DNA of 17,102 nucleotides, from NCBI GenBank assembly GCA_027596075.1, contig JADGJC010000566.1:1-17102 (forward strand), given 5' to 3'. The notes beneath the pieces were generated by a model that saw only the letters and a list, made by a program, of their open reading frames with translations, was not told the DNA's origin and searched no databases. The position numbers and the translations under genes are program-made. Shown piece by piece: positions 1 through 10,300 of the stretch. The stretch's first letter is position 1, and the number at the start of each line of letters is the position of its first letter. This DNA is from Rhizophlyctis rosea. Taxonomy: Eukaryota > Chytridiomycota > Chytridiomycetes > Rhizophlyctidales > Rhizophlyctidaceae.

Positions 1-9
1 TAAGGTTCA

Positions 10-70
10 CCCCCAATTCGAGCGTCCAATGGGCGCCCGATGCCAGATGGGGCGATTTTGGGATGTGATG
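10..70 (+). repeat. Degenerate ~60-bp repeat copy, right-end type
   Basis: This stretch resembles the reverse complement of 1673-1732 along most of its length. Both contain gcgtcc, then tgggcg, and both finish with a near-identical ggcg(a)ttttgggatgtg block. It also shares its last block with 2327-2346. I read it as the end of another member of the same repeat family, cut by the window edge. It has no coding potential. The relationship was aligned by eye, so exact limits are uncertain. Confidence 0.5.
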
Positions 71-696
71 ACTCCTTTTTACTGAAGGGAGGTATCAACC
101 TTCCGGAGAGAGCGCACCTCTACTTGGCGGCCACAGACAATTCTGCCTCTTATCCCATGTCACGGTCTCAGACAGCCGTCTGGGTACAGACCGCTTTTGA
201 TTTCGTTGCTGTTGATTGATACCGTCCGTCCCCGCCATATCTTCAACAATCAGCATATAGTATCATGATATCTCTCATATGTGCGCACTTTTGCACTTCA
301 TGCGTCCTGATGGAGGTCCATCGCGCAAATTTGCGACGAGACTTCAACATGCATACTTTTGGTTGATCAGGGTGTTCATGCCAAGGCACAGACTATCACT
401 AGCAGCCTGCAATTCACCATTCTCTCTTTTGCAACCCAATTGAACTAGCCCATAGTGGACAGAAGATGTCTGGGGATGATAGTCTACACAATCGCCTGTT
501 ATATTTTTTGACGTCCTCTCTTTTTCCCGTCACGCAGCGTGCTCTTGCTGAAAACATTAACGTAGAGCATCAATTGGTATACTTCTAGTTGCTTTTGAGA
601 AGTCCGAAGTCTGAAGTCCGATACAGTTTCTCCACGGAAGTCGTTTGCAAGAAAGAGGCGTTTATCAGCGTTCCACTGAATGCACTTCGTCAAGGG

Positions 697-825
697 GGCA
701 TTGCCTGCCAGCAGTGCAAAACTCGCAAATTGCGATGCGCTCACACCGCCTCGATCATCTCTTCTCTTGCAAGGCATAGTAGGGTCCATCACGGAGACGA
801 GAAAGTGATGGACTTGGACATGTAA
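697..825 (+). pseudogene. Remnant or lone exon of a Zn(II)2Cys6 transcription factor
   Basis: One reading frame here encodes IACQQCKTRKLRC, with cysteine codons at 706-708, 715-717 and 736-738. That is the first half of the fungal Zn2Cys6 binuclear cluster (C-x2-C-x6-C with the basic K-x-R-K-x-R run between). These regulators bind DNA in the nucleus. The second half (three more cysteines) is missing: the frame runs on as AHTASIISSLARH and stops at 823-825. The same frame is open upstream to a TAG at 586-588 but has no ATG, so a missing upstream exon or a decayed gene fits best. A 116-codon ORF lies antisense (499-849) but shows no recognisable motif. The motif is specific enough that chance is unlikely; whether the gene is functional is doubtful. 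Confidence 0.45.
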
Positions 826-1531
826 ACTCTTCATCGAGCCAATACGCATTCACCAAAAAGATATTGACTGGTCTTTGGACTGCAATAAGTGAAGACAAGG
901 CAGAGAACCTGCAGATATGCACTACTTCTGATGGCGCATTGCGTTCTTGTGTCGTGAAATGATAGGGGTTCAGGATCGAGGGCAATCCACTTTGGGTCTC
1001 GCAACTTAACATTTGAGTATAGCCTATCAAAAAAGAGAATCCCCGTGGCCATCAGATATGCGACTCCACACACGTCTGTATTATGTGTCCACATACGTCC
1101 ATGACTAAATGTTACTTTGAAGAAAGAAAGCTAGTCTCTGGTGTGCCCTCATCACGTGACGGTGCACGAAGGCGCTCCCGATGGAGTATTAAGGAACCTG
1201 CTGCAACCGTATAATCGGGAGAAAAAGACAACTCGGTCAACAAAAGTGTAACGCGACTTGAGGCTGACTATCCCACATCCCGGTGACAGAACGTTGCTTT
1301 CCGCCGCATTGCGCCAAGTTGGATCCGATATTGGAGTGAGTTTTCTGATGGTGAAATGGACATCTGCAGACCATCCCTCAAATTTCGTGCCAAAGCGTCA
1401 GATATAAAAAATGAAAAGAGGTACGACGCGGATATCAGCTGACAAGCTTTGACTGCAAGGCTTGCCACCAAGTTGATTGATGGCCTCATCATCATTCAAA
1501 GTTGGAAAAACATATAGAACACCTTAAAATC

Positions 1532-1630
1532 ATGATGGTGCAATCAGAGGTAAACAAACTATTCGGAAAGGTCATCCAAAACGCGGTGGTCAAGGTGATC
1601 TCCACCGCCATGTACTACAACGGTGCCAAG
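1532..1630 (+). CDS. Orphan first-exon candidate, unknown product
   Basis: Two adjacent ATG codons (1532 and 1535) open a 33-codon frame that ends exactly at a strong donor, AAG|GTACGT, at 1631. The predicted peptide (MMVQSEVNKLFGKVIQNAVV and on to STAMYYNGAK) looks like ordinary protein, with alternating hydrophobic residues, but I do not recognise it. Downstream the sequence runs straight into the repeat cluster at 1670-2361, and I find no convincing second exon. It could be the 5' exon of a gene interrupted by the repeats, or a chance ORF. An internal gtaaac at 1550 is another possible donor. Confidence 0.25.
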
Positions 1631-1669
1631 GTACGTGACAAACTTTGATTGACCCATCCTGCTCGTTTA

Positions 1670-2361
1670 GCCGCACACATCCCAAAACGCCCACATGTTG
1701 AATTGGTCGCCCAACGGACGCCCGATTTGGGGAGGAACCTTATGCAGGTTGGTCATTTCCAACTTTTGCCCATTGGACATCCATTGCCCAGCATCCATCG
1801 GGTGCCCGGTGCTGGGTCGATCACAATGCAAAAACTAGCTCAGATGGAGTCGAACTGCCGGTAGTCAGATTGATTATTTAGTGCAGGCGCCCGACCTACT
1901 CTGCTATTATGGCTTTCTTGAATTGGGTGATTGAGGGAACAACCGTGCCATTAATTTTGTGACTGTGCCACCAATCTCGGAGGTGGGAAAATTCACCAAG
2001 TCCAAACCTCCCCGGCATGTAAATTGGGGTACCTCAAAATGAAATGAAGTAATTGTGGTTGACCAAAGAGCACTGGCATCCGGACGCACAACTGATGCCC
2101 GGATCATAAGCGTGTGATGTACAACTTGTTTCTTCATCCGTTGACCAACCTCTGGGGAAGGGCTCTCCCGAGAAGCAGATCAAGTGTCCGATTGACAAAG
2201 GGCCCCATTTTGGCCGACGGACACCTCAAATGGGGGTCCAATGGTCAAAATTGAGTGCTTTTGACCAACGGACACCCATTTCGAGGGCCCTATGAAGGTA
2301 TTTGCCCATCGGGCATCCATCGGGCATATGGGCCATTTTGGGATGCAATTGTGTGTGTGGC
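1670..2361. repeat. Foldback-like element with degenerate inverted ends and internal subrepeats
   Basis: The left end (gccgcacacatcccaaaa, then cgcccacatg, from 1670) matches the reverse complement of the right end (catatgggccattttgggat, then gtgtgtggc, to about 2361), apart from a small insertion in the right copy. Inside are several copies of a 25-base unit around CCAACGGACACCCATTT: 1702-1732, 1763-1789, 2208-2235, 2259-2286 and 2301-2325 on +, and 2228-2250 on -. The - copy and its neighbour form a hairpin. No protein is encoded. A non-autonomous transposable element or foldback repeat is the simplest reading. I see no clear target-site duplication. Confidence 0.45.
2228..2281. repeat. Near-perfect hairpin: 23-bp arms, 8-base loop
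   Basis: The left arm (2228-2250) pairs with the right arm (2259-2281) at 20 of 23 positions around the loop ttgagtgc. The arms are two oppositely oriented copies of the subrepeat that recurs through the surrounding element. There is no T-run after it to suggest a terminator. Confidence 0.7.
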
Positions 2362-2499
2362 ATGTGATCAAGATCCAATCCGGGGTGGCCGCAGACACAG
2401 CAGCAAAAAGGATGTGTACGAATGAAGGAGCGGAAAATACATGGCCGCTATAAGGGTGAACGGCGCAGTCGGAGATGTCTTTCATAAGGCAGCAAATAC

Positions 2500-4736
2500 C
2501 GGCCTAAGATAACGACATTTTGCCGTCATTGAGTGGTTGGCCCCAAAGGCTCAAGTCTGCCAGCACACAAATTACTTCAGAGCAATCCTGTCCTTGAAGT
2601 CCCTCACGGCGAAACATCGCCCCTCTCAAGGCACCGTCATCACAAAAAAAAGGGTCATAACAAGAGAAGGGCAAACAGGCATGACATCGCTATCAATGAT
2701 GTGCACAGCACAATACATCAGCGCAGGGGAGTTAGAAGGGACAGAAATAGACAATCGGCTGTGGGGAGGTGAACTCCTGAGACGTCAGGACTGTTGATCA
2801 CGTTGGAACCTATATCGGAATTTTTTTATGTACTCAACAGCGGGACCGATACTGGATGCAATGCTGAATCTATATTTGCCGGAACTTAGGTCTTTCTCAG
2901 AGTATCGCGTCAAGTTTTCTTTTCGGATTGCAGCCGGAGAAGCTCAAACAGGATGCACCTTATGCTACCATATCAAATTATGTCATATATGCGACAAGGT
3001 CACATCGGAAGTTCGCCTAAACAGGATACTATAAGTTGCACATTTATCCTCCCTCTTACCAAGGATTACCGCGCGCCTCGCTCACTTGGTGTTCATCAGT
3101 CGCATCCGGAAGAGGTGTTCTGCTTTTTTCGAATATCAAAGCTGACGCAAACTTGATTCCTCATCTTCCTGTTGTCTGCCTGCCCAGGTTTGGGATAGTC
3201 GCCCACACTTACATACCCACACCTCGGCAACCAACAAAGTGCACGTGTGGAGGGCGGACATTAAAACAGAAAATCCTACGAGGTCAACGGGGTGGGTCGC
3301 GATCAACGTGTTAGTGTCACATTAGTGACTTGCCTGTCTGAAGTGTGGAATATCACGCCTCCACAACTGCTAAACGACGTGATTTCCAACTTCCCAGCAT
3401 GTACGGCAGTTCATATAAAAGCCGAGTGTACACGTACGCATTGTATGACCCGTCATTTGGTGCTTCTGAGTCTCATTCTCATCCCAAAAACGAGAGAAAC
3501 AGAAGCGGAGGCCCACCAAGGCGTGCATGCACAGAAATCGTGCACCCTAAAATCTGATACAATCAATGCATTGCCTGTGGTAATACTCGGGGGGGTCCAA
3601 CACCCGAGACCTGAGGGGCAGGAACCGGGACGTCTAACGCATCAACATTGCGCGAAATGGACCACAGTCTTGATGTGATTTACAACTCCAGTCTTGAAGG
3701 TACTAACCCGTTAACGTGCGTTCCCTGGTGCACTTCATGCGCACAATTTTCGCGACACACATTGATACTGTTTTTACTGCAGTTTGGACGCGCCAATGTG
3801 AAGGCACCCACTCTCGATGCGGTGTCTTGTTGAAATCAACAAAAGGGTCAGATCATACGTGATACCCTTGTTTGATAGCACATTTGCTACCAACCGATGG
3901 ACGTTACGGTGTGAAAATGGTTCATCAATGTTGAATGTTCCGCAATTCCTATTTCCTAGTCAGGTGCTCGTACGCAAGGGATCTTTGTTCAACGATTAAG
4001 CAAACGTGGCCCCAGATGCGCTTGCCAAATGACGGATGATAACCCATCATGGTGTATAGGACCTTCTCAACAAGAGGTGACGCGGTCCATCTCCCGTTCC
4101 TTGTGGATGCGAGGTCACAGGCCGTGAATGATCTGCCGAGACTTTGGGACTTTCCAGTGGTTTTGACAAGCTTGCACAAAGACGCTGAAATAAATAAGAT
4201 CCGACATAATACGTCCGTGCACCTCGCCGGTATCAAGTCGGTTGTTCCAGCCTACAAAAAGAAAACAGGATGACGCATAATATCACGCACGATGGCAAAA
4301 TGTGTCGCACGCTCAGAGTTTGGCATCGGTACTATTATCCATACATGCGGGGTTCTGGGTAGGCGGATGACAGCATGAGTGAGTATAATGATAGGGGCAC
4401 AAGTGGCATAGGTCGGACTGGACTCCGTAAACTTGGCGACTTGGGTAAATGAAACGTCTGATGTAAGGAGGAGCACCAAGGAGGTGTGGACGCACATCTC
4501 AGCACCTAGAACAGCCTGCGGTACATGCGATCCATGCATCTGCTCATAACATAGTACGAATTGTTTACTGTTTGAGGTATGCTGCTCGTACTCCCACTTT
4601 TCATCCGCTCGACGTATCCCTTACATCAAAGTTGCCACGAGATTCATACCACTCCCACGGCGACACTTCGCGGGACGTATCAGAGCGACTTATTTTTCGG
4701 TTGATTGCAATCCACTGTCAGTTTTCATGGACTTCA
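2500..4736. other. No gene recognised
   Basis: This 2.2-kb stretch holds only short overlapping ORFs in all frames, none with a recognisable motif, exon chain or codon bias. I found no tRNA, rRNA or terminal repeats in it. Confidence 0.5.
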
Positions 4737-4844
4737 GTCAAAAACGAAGTATGATGTTGATGGATGCCGGATGTTCTGTCCCGTTACACAAGAAGACCAA
4801 CCATGTCAAAAACGAAGTATGATGTTGATGGATGCCGGATGTTC
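4737..4844 (+). repeat. Exact 40-bp direct repeat, period 68
   Basis: The 40-base sequence beginning gtcaaaaacgaagtatgatg occurs at 4737-4776 and again, identically, at 4805-4844, separated by 28 unrelated bases. Perfect identity in otherwise unstructured DNA points to a recent local duplication. There are only two copies and no CRISPR-like regular array. Confidence 0.9.
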
Positions 4845-7060
4845 AGAACCTGCTTACCATCCGATATGATATTCATGCATGCCCCCGCGCGAGCTACATT
4901 CACCATTCAATTGTGCAACCCTGGGTCGTACTATGTCTAAAAGCGGCAGGCGCATTCACAGATGTTGTGTAAAGATAGCTGGAAAGGAGTACGGCGCACG
5001 CATCGGCTCATTGTCCATTGCTTGCCGCTAACGACAAAACCCTCTCCGCGATCATTTTTCTCCTTTTGAACACGGGGCAGTCCGCTCAATTGCCTGATGA
5101 TTCGATCATGTGGGCGGCTTGCCTTGGATATGCAAACATCACGTCTCACATGATCATCTCCATGCTTCGGATCGGGGAGTACATGACTCAACTTCAAACT
5201 TTCTTTTTAACCCTTGACCATTCAAGTATTGTGTAATCTCTCAGATATGGCAGAACCTGTTCGACCCTTCCGAATCAATAAACATGATGCAAAAAGGGTG
5301 CCCGAGCTCGGAAGCATCCCACATGCGCACAGCATTGTTACCAATTGATGCGCTTAACATGCAAGATCAACATGGCTGAATCTGAATGATGAGCTATACC
5401 GCTGTGACAGAGGGAGCGGGTCAACAACCAGTCTCCTCGTACTATCAACATCATTGCTGAGTGCGATGATTAGGGACTTTGTAGGTCCGCCACAGATATC
5501 GATGCATCTGTTAAATTCTTCGGTCACAACGGCGGCCAAGCCCTGAAAAAGGAACTAAAAGAGGAACCAAGGGATGAACCGCATGCTGCGGTGATACATT
5601 CGACAACCTCATATTCAATGAACATGATTTGGTACTTTGAGTTGCACAATCTACCTCCCATGACGAGTATTGACACTCAACGCCTGCCTGTTATTGTGAT
5701 CAGTTCGTCGAAGACGTCTGTACATACTTCGCACAATATAGAAGGGTACGCATCATGCAGACTCGTATTATCATAACGACGGATGTGTGCGGAGACCACG
5801 GTCCTATAGTGGACAGCGTTGTCGGGAACGAAACGCAGTCCGATTATACGACGCATCGCGAATTTACTTTTTTCTTTTGGTCGAACAGTTCCGCGGACCG
5901 ATGGGCCGCTGTCACCGCATTCGAGGACTGGTGCGGGAAGAGTCGATGGCCGAAAACGCAAATGTACAGATACCTTATGACTTGTGTATTCGGTTGACTG
6001 CACGACTGCAAACCCTGACGCAGCCATCGCGATTTCAAATCCTCATCTTTCTTTTGTATCAACAGGGGCAAAAACGAGTGTCAAGTCATTTGGATATGCC
6101 ATGTTGCACTCCCAAGACAATCAAATCCTATTACACCGTGAACTGCTATTGGAAAGTACGGTGTGTTGCCCCGTGAATATGACCAGTATCTTCATTTACT
6201 GTAGGAACGATCCGAAAACCACACCAAAATGAACAAAAGGAAATAGCAATACCGGACAGTGCTGCCATGAAGATCTCACCTAAACTTTCCGGCATTTTTA
6301 TGGCAGTGAAACTCCTCATGTAGCATGAGGCATCGATGCAAATCGCCAATGGAATTCAATGGACCGTTGTTCGATCACTTTAGATAAGGAGTATCAACAT
6401 TCACCGCATTTCCCCAAAATGAGTGGGAGGCTTCGTATGAAAATTACCGATACGCAGCACTTTGGCGGCATTTGTGTACTTCCTGTCATGAGATTAGCGA
6501 TGACCTGTTACATCGTCATGGTCAGCGGGGAGTATTGCGTTCTGAAAGATTATTTGTGAGCTTGTACACGGAAGCTTGAATTGTGAACATCTGATGTCAG
6601 TACTCTTCAGATGGACCACTGTGCGACCAATTGATAGGCGAATCCATCAAAAAGAAACTGACTCTTGGGCCTTTTGGGGATGCCGAACCATGCCAGACGT
6701 CGATGACCGGTCATGCATTGCAATCATGTGCTGTGCACTTGGGAATCCGGGCCGGTGTTATCGTTTTGTAAGTAAGTGAGCCAGAGACCACATGAATGAT
6801 ATTGTATCGTCGGCACGGGGAATCACCTGCAACATAGGACTTCGCATTGATCTGCTCAGTGCATGCGATTACTCAAGTGCGGATGGTACTCCCTTCTCCT
6901 TTCCTTGTACTGAGGGACGTCATTCAATACGATGGTATCCCCTTGAGCAGTATGGGGATTCAACCAATTGCTCGGTTGGTATTGTTGGCAGCAGTCATAT
7001 CACCATCAGTACTACGATCAGCGTGTAAAGGACCCTTAAACACGTGCCTTCGTGTGCATG
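4845..7060. other. No gene recognised
   Basis: Only short ORFs are present. Around 5940-6180 two overlapping + frames are open at once and give protein-like peptides, but neither has a motif, a clear start or flanking splice sites that agree, so I do not call a gene. No RNA gene or repeat was seen. Confidence 0.45.
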
Positions 7061-7081
7061 GGCTTGTATGCCGACCTTCCT

Positions 7082-7091
7082 TATATATATA
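7082..7091 (+). promoter_or_regulatory. TATA box of the golgin gene
   Basis: A run of TATATATATA sits about 230 bases before the golgin start codon. It is followed by a strongly pyrimidine-rich tract (about 7150-7205) and a C/A-rich leader with no ATG up to 7319, as in many fungal promoters. A CACGTG E-box lies just upstream at about 7041. The transcription start is not determinable from sequence alone. Confidence 0.5.
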
Positions 7092-7318
7092 CCAAGCCCA
7101 TCAAAGCCACCCAACCTTGTGGAGAGTGTAACACGCAGCGTGGCCCTGCAACTCTCCTTCCTCCAACCCCATCACCCTCATCTTCCCAATCTTCCCACGC
7201 TCATTTGCAACGCTGCGATACTACCATAGGGGCCCTCCCCTGGCAACTCACAACATAAGCTGCCTCGACTCGAAAGCGATAAAACACATCACCCTCCAAA
7301 CACCCAAAACCCATAGCA

Positions 7319-10300
7319 ATGTCCTGGCTCCCCGCAAACCTGCAGGGGAGCATAAACACCCTCGCGTCAAGGGCAAAGGAGTATGCTGAGAACGTAGTGT
7401 CGCTGGCTGACGACGGGACGATGGTGGCCGGGGGTGGTGCTGCTTCCGGTGGTGGTACTACCTCTAGATCTAGGGCTAACTCGGGTGGTGGGAATGGCGC
7501 GTATAACTTGAATTTTGGTACCAGTGACCCCACCAACGGTTACTATGCGAATGCGAAGAAGAATGAAGGTGTGTATTTGTGAGTTCGGCGAGTGGGTGGG
7601 ACTGGGAGGGAAGACCAGCGGAGCTGGAGAATATGGCGCGAAGCGCCTGGGGTGGGTGGGTGGGGTTGAAAGATGCTTTGGTCAGGTAGCGCAGCGTGGC
7701 CGTGCTTAAGACATGAAATGGAGCATTGGCGCCAACAGGGTTGGGGTGGTAGTGAGCTTTAGCGCACAGCTCTTCAGCGAAGCTGACATAGGTGCGCGCA
7801 GCGCACAGTATACTGGCAGCAGCCTCATACAACACGAATGGGTAATAGATCACGTTACACTAACATGATGTTGTGTTCCCTCAGACTACATGCCAGTGCA
7901 GTTCGAGCAAGGCCACGCTCGTGGCGACCCAGACTCACGCGTCGCGGAACTGGAAGCCATGAATCATAATCTAAGAGTTGAGGTAAGGTCTCTGAATACA
8001 CGTGAGCCAGAATCGATGCATGGGAAAGGAAGGCAAGATGAGATACTGGAAGGGCCACATATGACTAACCAGCACCCAACAGCTCCACACCTTCCAAACA
8101 GCCCACGCAGAATCCCTCCAAATGCGCGACACCCACATTCAAAACCTCGAAACCCGCGTAATTCAACTCCAACAACAACTCGTCCCCCCACCCTCCTTCT
8201 CACCCGCCCCCTCCGCCCCCTCCACGACAACATCAACCCCCGAACCCGACCGCATAACCCTCCTCCAAACTAAACTCGCTAAAGCCGTCCAACACCTCAA
8301 ACACCTCACGGCGGAAAACCAGGGACTGAGAGATAAAGTCGGAGAGAAGGAGAAGGAGTGCGACGTGTTGAGAGGGGAGGTGGGGGAGTTGAGAGGGGAG
8401 GTAGAGGCTTTGAAAGTTGGGAGTGAGGGAACGCCAATACCGTCACCGCCACGACCGGTACCGCAGCCGCATCCGCATCCGGGGGATGAGGATGTGAGGC
8501 GGGAGGAGGTGGAGGGGTTGATGAAGGAGCTTGGGTTTTTGAAGGAGTATACGGCTCAGTTGGAGAGTAGTGTGCAGGAAGGTGCTGGGAGGGAGGATGT
8601 GTGGCGAAGGGAGGTGGAGAGTCTGAAAAGTCGCGTTGGGGATGGAGAGGAAGTTGAGCGGTTGAGGGGGGAGGTGGAGAAGTGGAGGGGTGTAGCGGAG
8701 ACGAAATCGGATGCAGAAACTGACCGTATTCCGGGATTGGAGGATGAGGTTAAACAGTTGACATCACAACTTCATAGCCGGACGGAGGAAATCACTCGTC
8801 TCACTTCTACCATTGCGGAGAAGGACACCCTTGAATCAGGGTTACGTTCTGAGATGCTCGCTCTGCAAAATAGCACTAAAGAGGAAAGAGACAGTCTGAC
8901 GCGAAAATGCGGGGAGTTGGTCAGCGATAACGAGCGATTGGTTGTGGCGTTGGGGGAGGCTAAACAAGCTGGGGAGGAGCATTTGAGGCAATTGGAGGGC
9001 GTTAGGGCTCGGAGTGCGGAATTGGAGAGTGAGATTGACCGCTTACGGGCAGAAATATCGACCAAGGATGCGGAATTTGCAGAACTCAGAAAGGGAGCGG
9101 ACGGTGGGAAGGAGGCCGTGGACGGGGAGGTGGAGCAGTTAAGGGGTGTTGTTGATGAAAAGTCTGCTGAAGTCACGCGGTTGAATGACGATATCGCTAA
9201 ATTGCGAATAGAGCTTGACGATCTCAAAACCTCACGAGAAAGACTTGAAGACGAGTGTGTTCGTCTCCGTCTGGATTCCGAAGCCGATGCAGGCAAACTG
9301 GGAGCATTGGAAGAGGAGGTTATTGGTGTAAGGAAGGAGGTCGACAGGCTTCAGGGAGAAAAGGAGAGTGCAGAGAGCGAGAAGGCTGGGTTCATCGAGA
9401 AAGTTCGGTCGTTGGAAGGTGAAGTCGAGAATCTTCGTCGTAATGTTTGGAGTTTAGAAGATGATGAAAAGCAACGAGAAGAAGTTGAATGGCGAATTGA
9501 GAAGGTCTTCGAGGGGGTTTTGAGGGTTATGAGGGGTGTTTGGGGTGGGGAGGGAGTTGGGGGTGGGGAGGGAGTGGAGGAGAATGGGGAGGGGGAGGTT
9601 GATGAGAGGGTTCGCGTTGAGGTTGGGAGGATTCGGGAGGTTTTGAGGGAGTGGGAGAGGAGGGTTGAGGAGGCTGAGCGGGCGGTGAGGGAGGCTGAGC
9701 AGAAGGTTGAGGAGACTGAGCGGAGGGTGAGGGAGGTTGGGGAGAAGGGAGGTGAGGGGTTGAGGGAGGAGGTGGAGAGGGTCAGGAGGGAGGCTGAGGA
9801 GAGGTTGAGACAAGTGACGGAAGGTTTGTATTGTTCGATGACGTTCTGTGACTTCGTCCTTCTTTTAGAATATGCTTTTGGGACATCACGTATCTCATCA
9901 AACAAATTCCCTAAAATCCAACCATCTCGTCATCCACCAGACTACGAAACCCGTCTCCGAACCCTCACCACCGAACTTACAACCCTAACCCAAACCCATA
10001 CCGACTCCACCACCGACCTCCAACTCCGCTGCACAGCCCTCCAGGAAGAACTCTCCCGGATAACAACCGAACGCGACACCCTCCTCTCCTCCCTCGCAAC
10101 CCTAAAAGAAAAAGTCTCCGCACGCCTAAAAGAAGAAATGCACACCACCCAAACCCTCCGTTCCTCCAACGCATCCCTCCAATCCGAGTTGGATGCTTTG
10201 AAACCCCAGTATGAGCAGTTCCGCAGTCGGGTGGTGGAGCTTCAGGCTGAGTGTACGAAGGCACGTGTGGAGTTGGAGAGGGAACGGGAAGAGGGGGTGA

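Noticed and set aside
499..849. 116-codon ORF on the - strand, the longest in the first 7 kb
   Set aside because: It has no motif and lies antisense to the Zn2Cys6-like frame, which is far more specific.
1833..1862. tRNA-like A box (TAGCTCAGATGG) followed by gtcgaactgcc
   Set aside because: The D loop is too short, no B box (GGTTCGANTCC) follows at tRNA distance and no acceptor stem pairs.
4737..4844. CRISPR array
   Set aside because: Only two repeat copies with one 28-base spacer, in eukaryotic DNA, with no cas-like genes.
5755..6232. Gene in 5755-6232 from overlapping ORFs of 80, 129 and 82 codons
   Set aside because: Different frames are open over the same bases, no motif is seen, and splice sites do not connect them.
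7476..7853. 125-codon - strand ORF across golgin exon 1 and intron 1
   Set aside because: It overlaps the confidently spliced exon 1 and has His/Ser-rich low-information content with no motif.
9351..9905. Long - strand ORFs under the golgin (for example 184 codons at 9351-9905 and 174 codons at 8772-9296)
   Set aside because: They are complements of Glu/Arg/Leu-rich coiled-coil codons and give Ser/Leu/Pro-rich peptides; they are shadows of the real gene.
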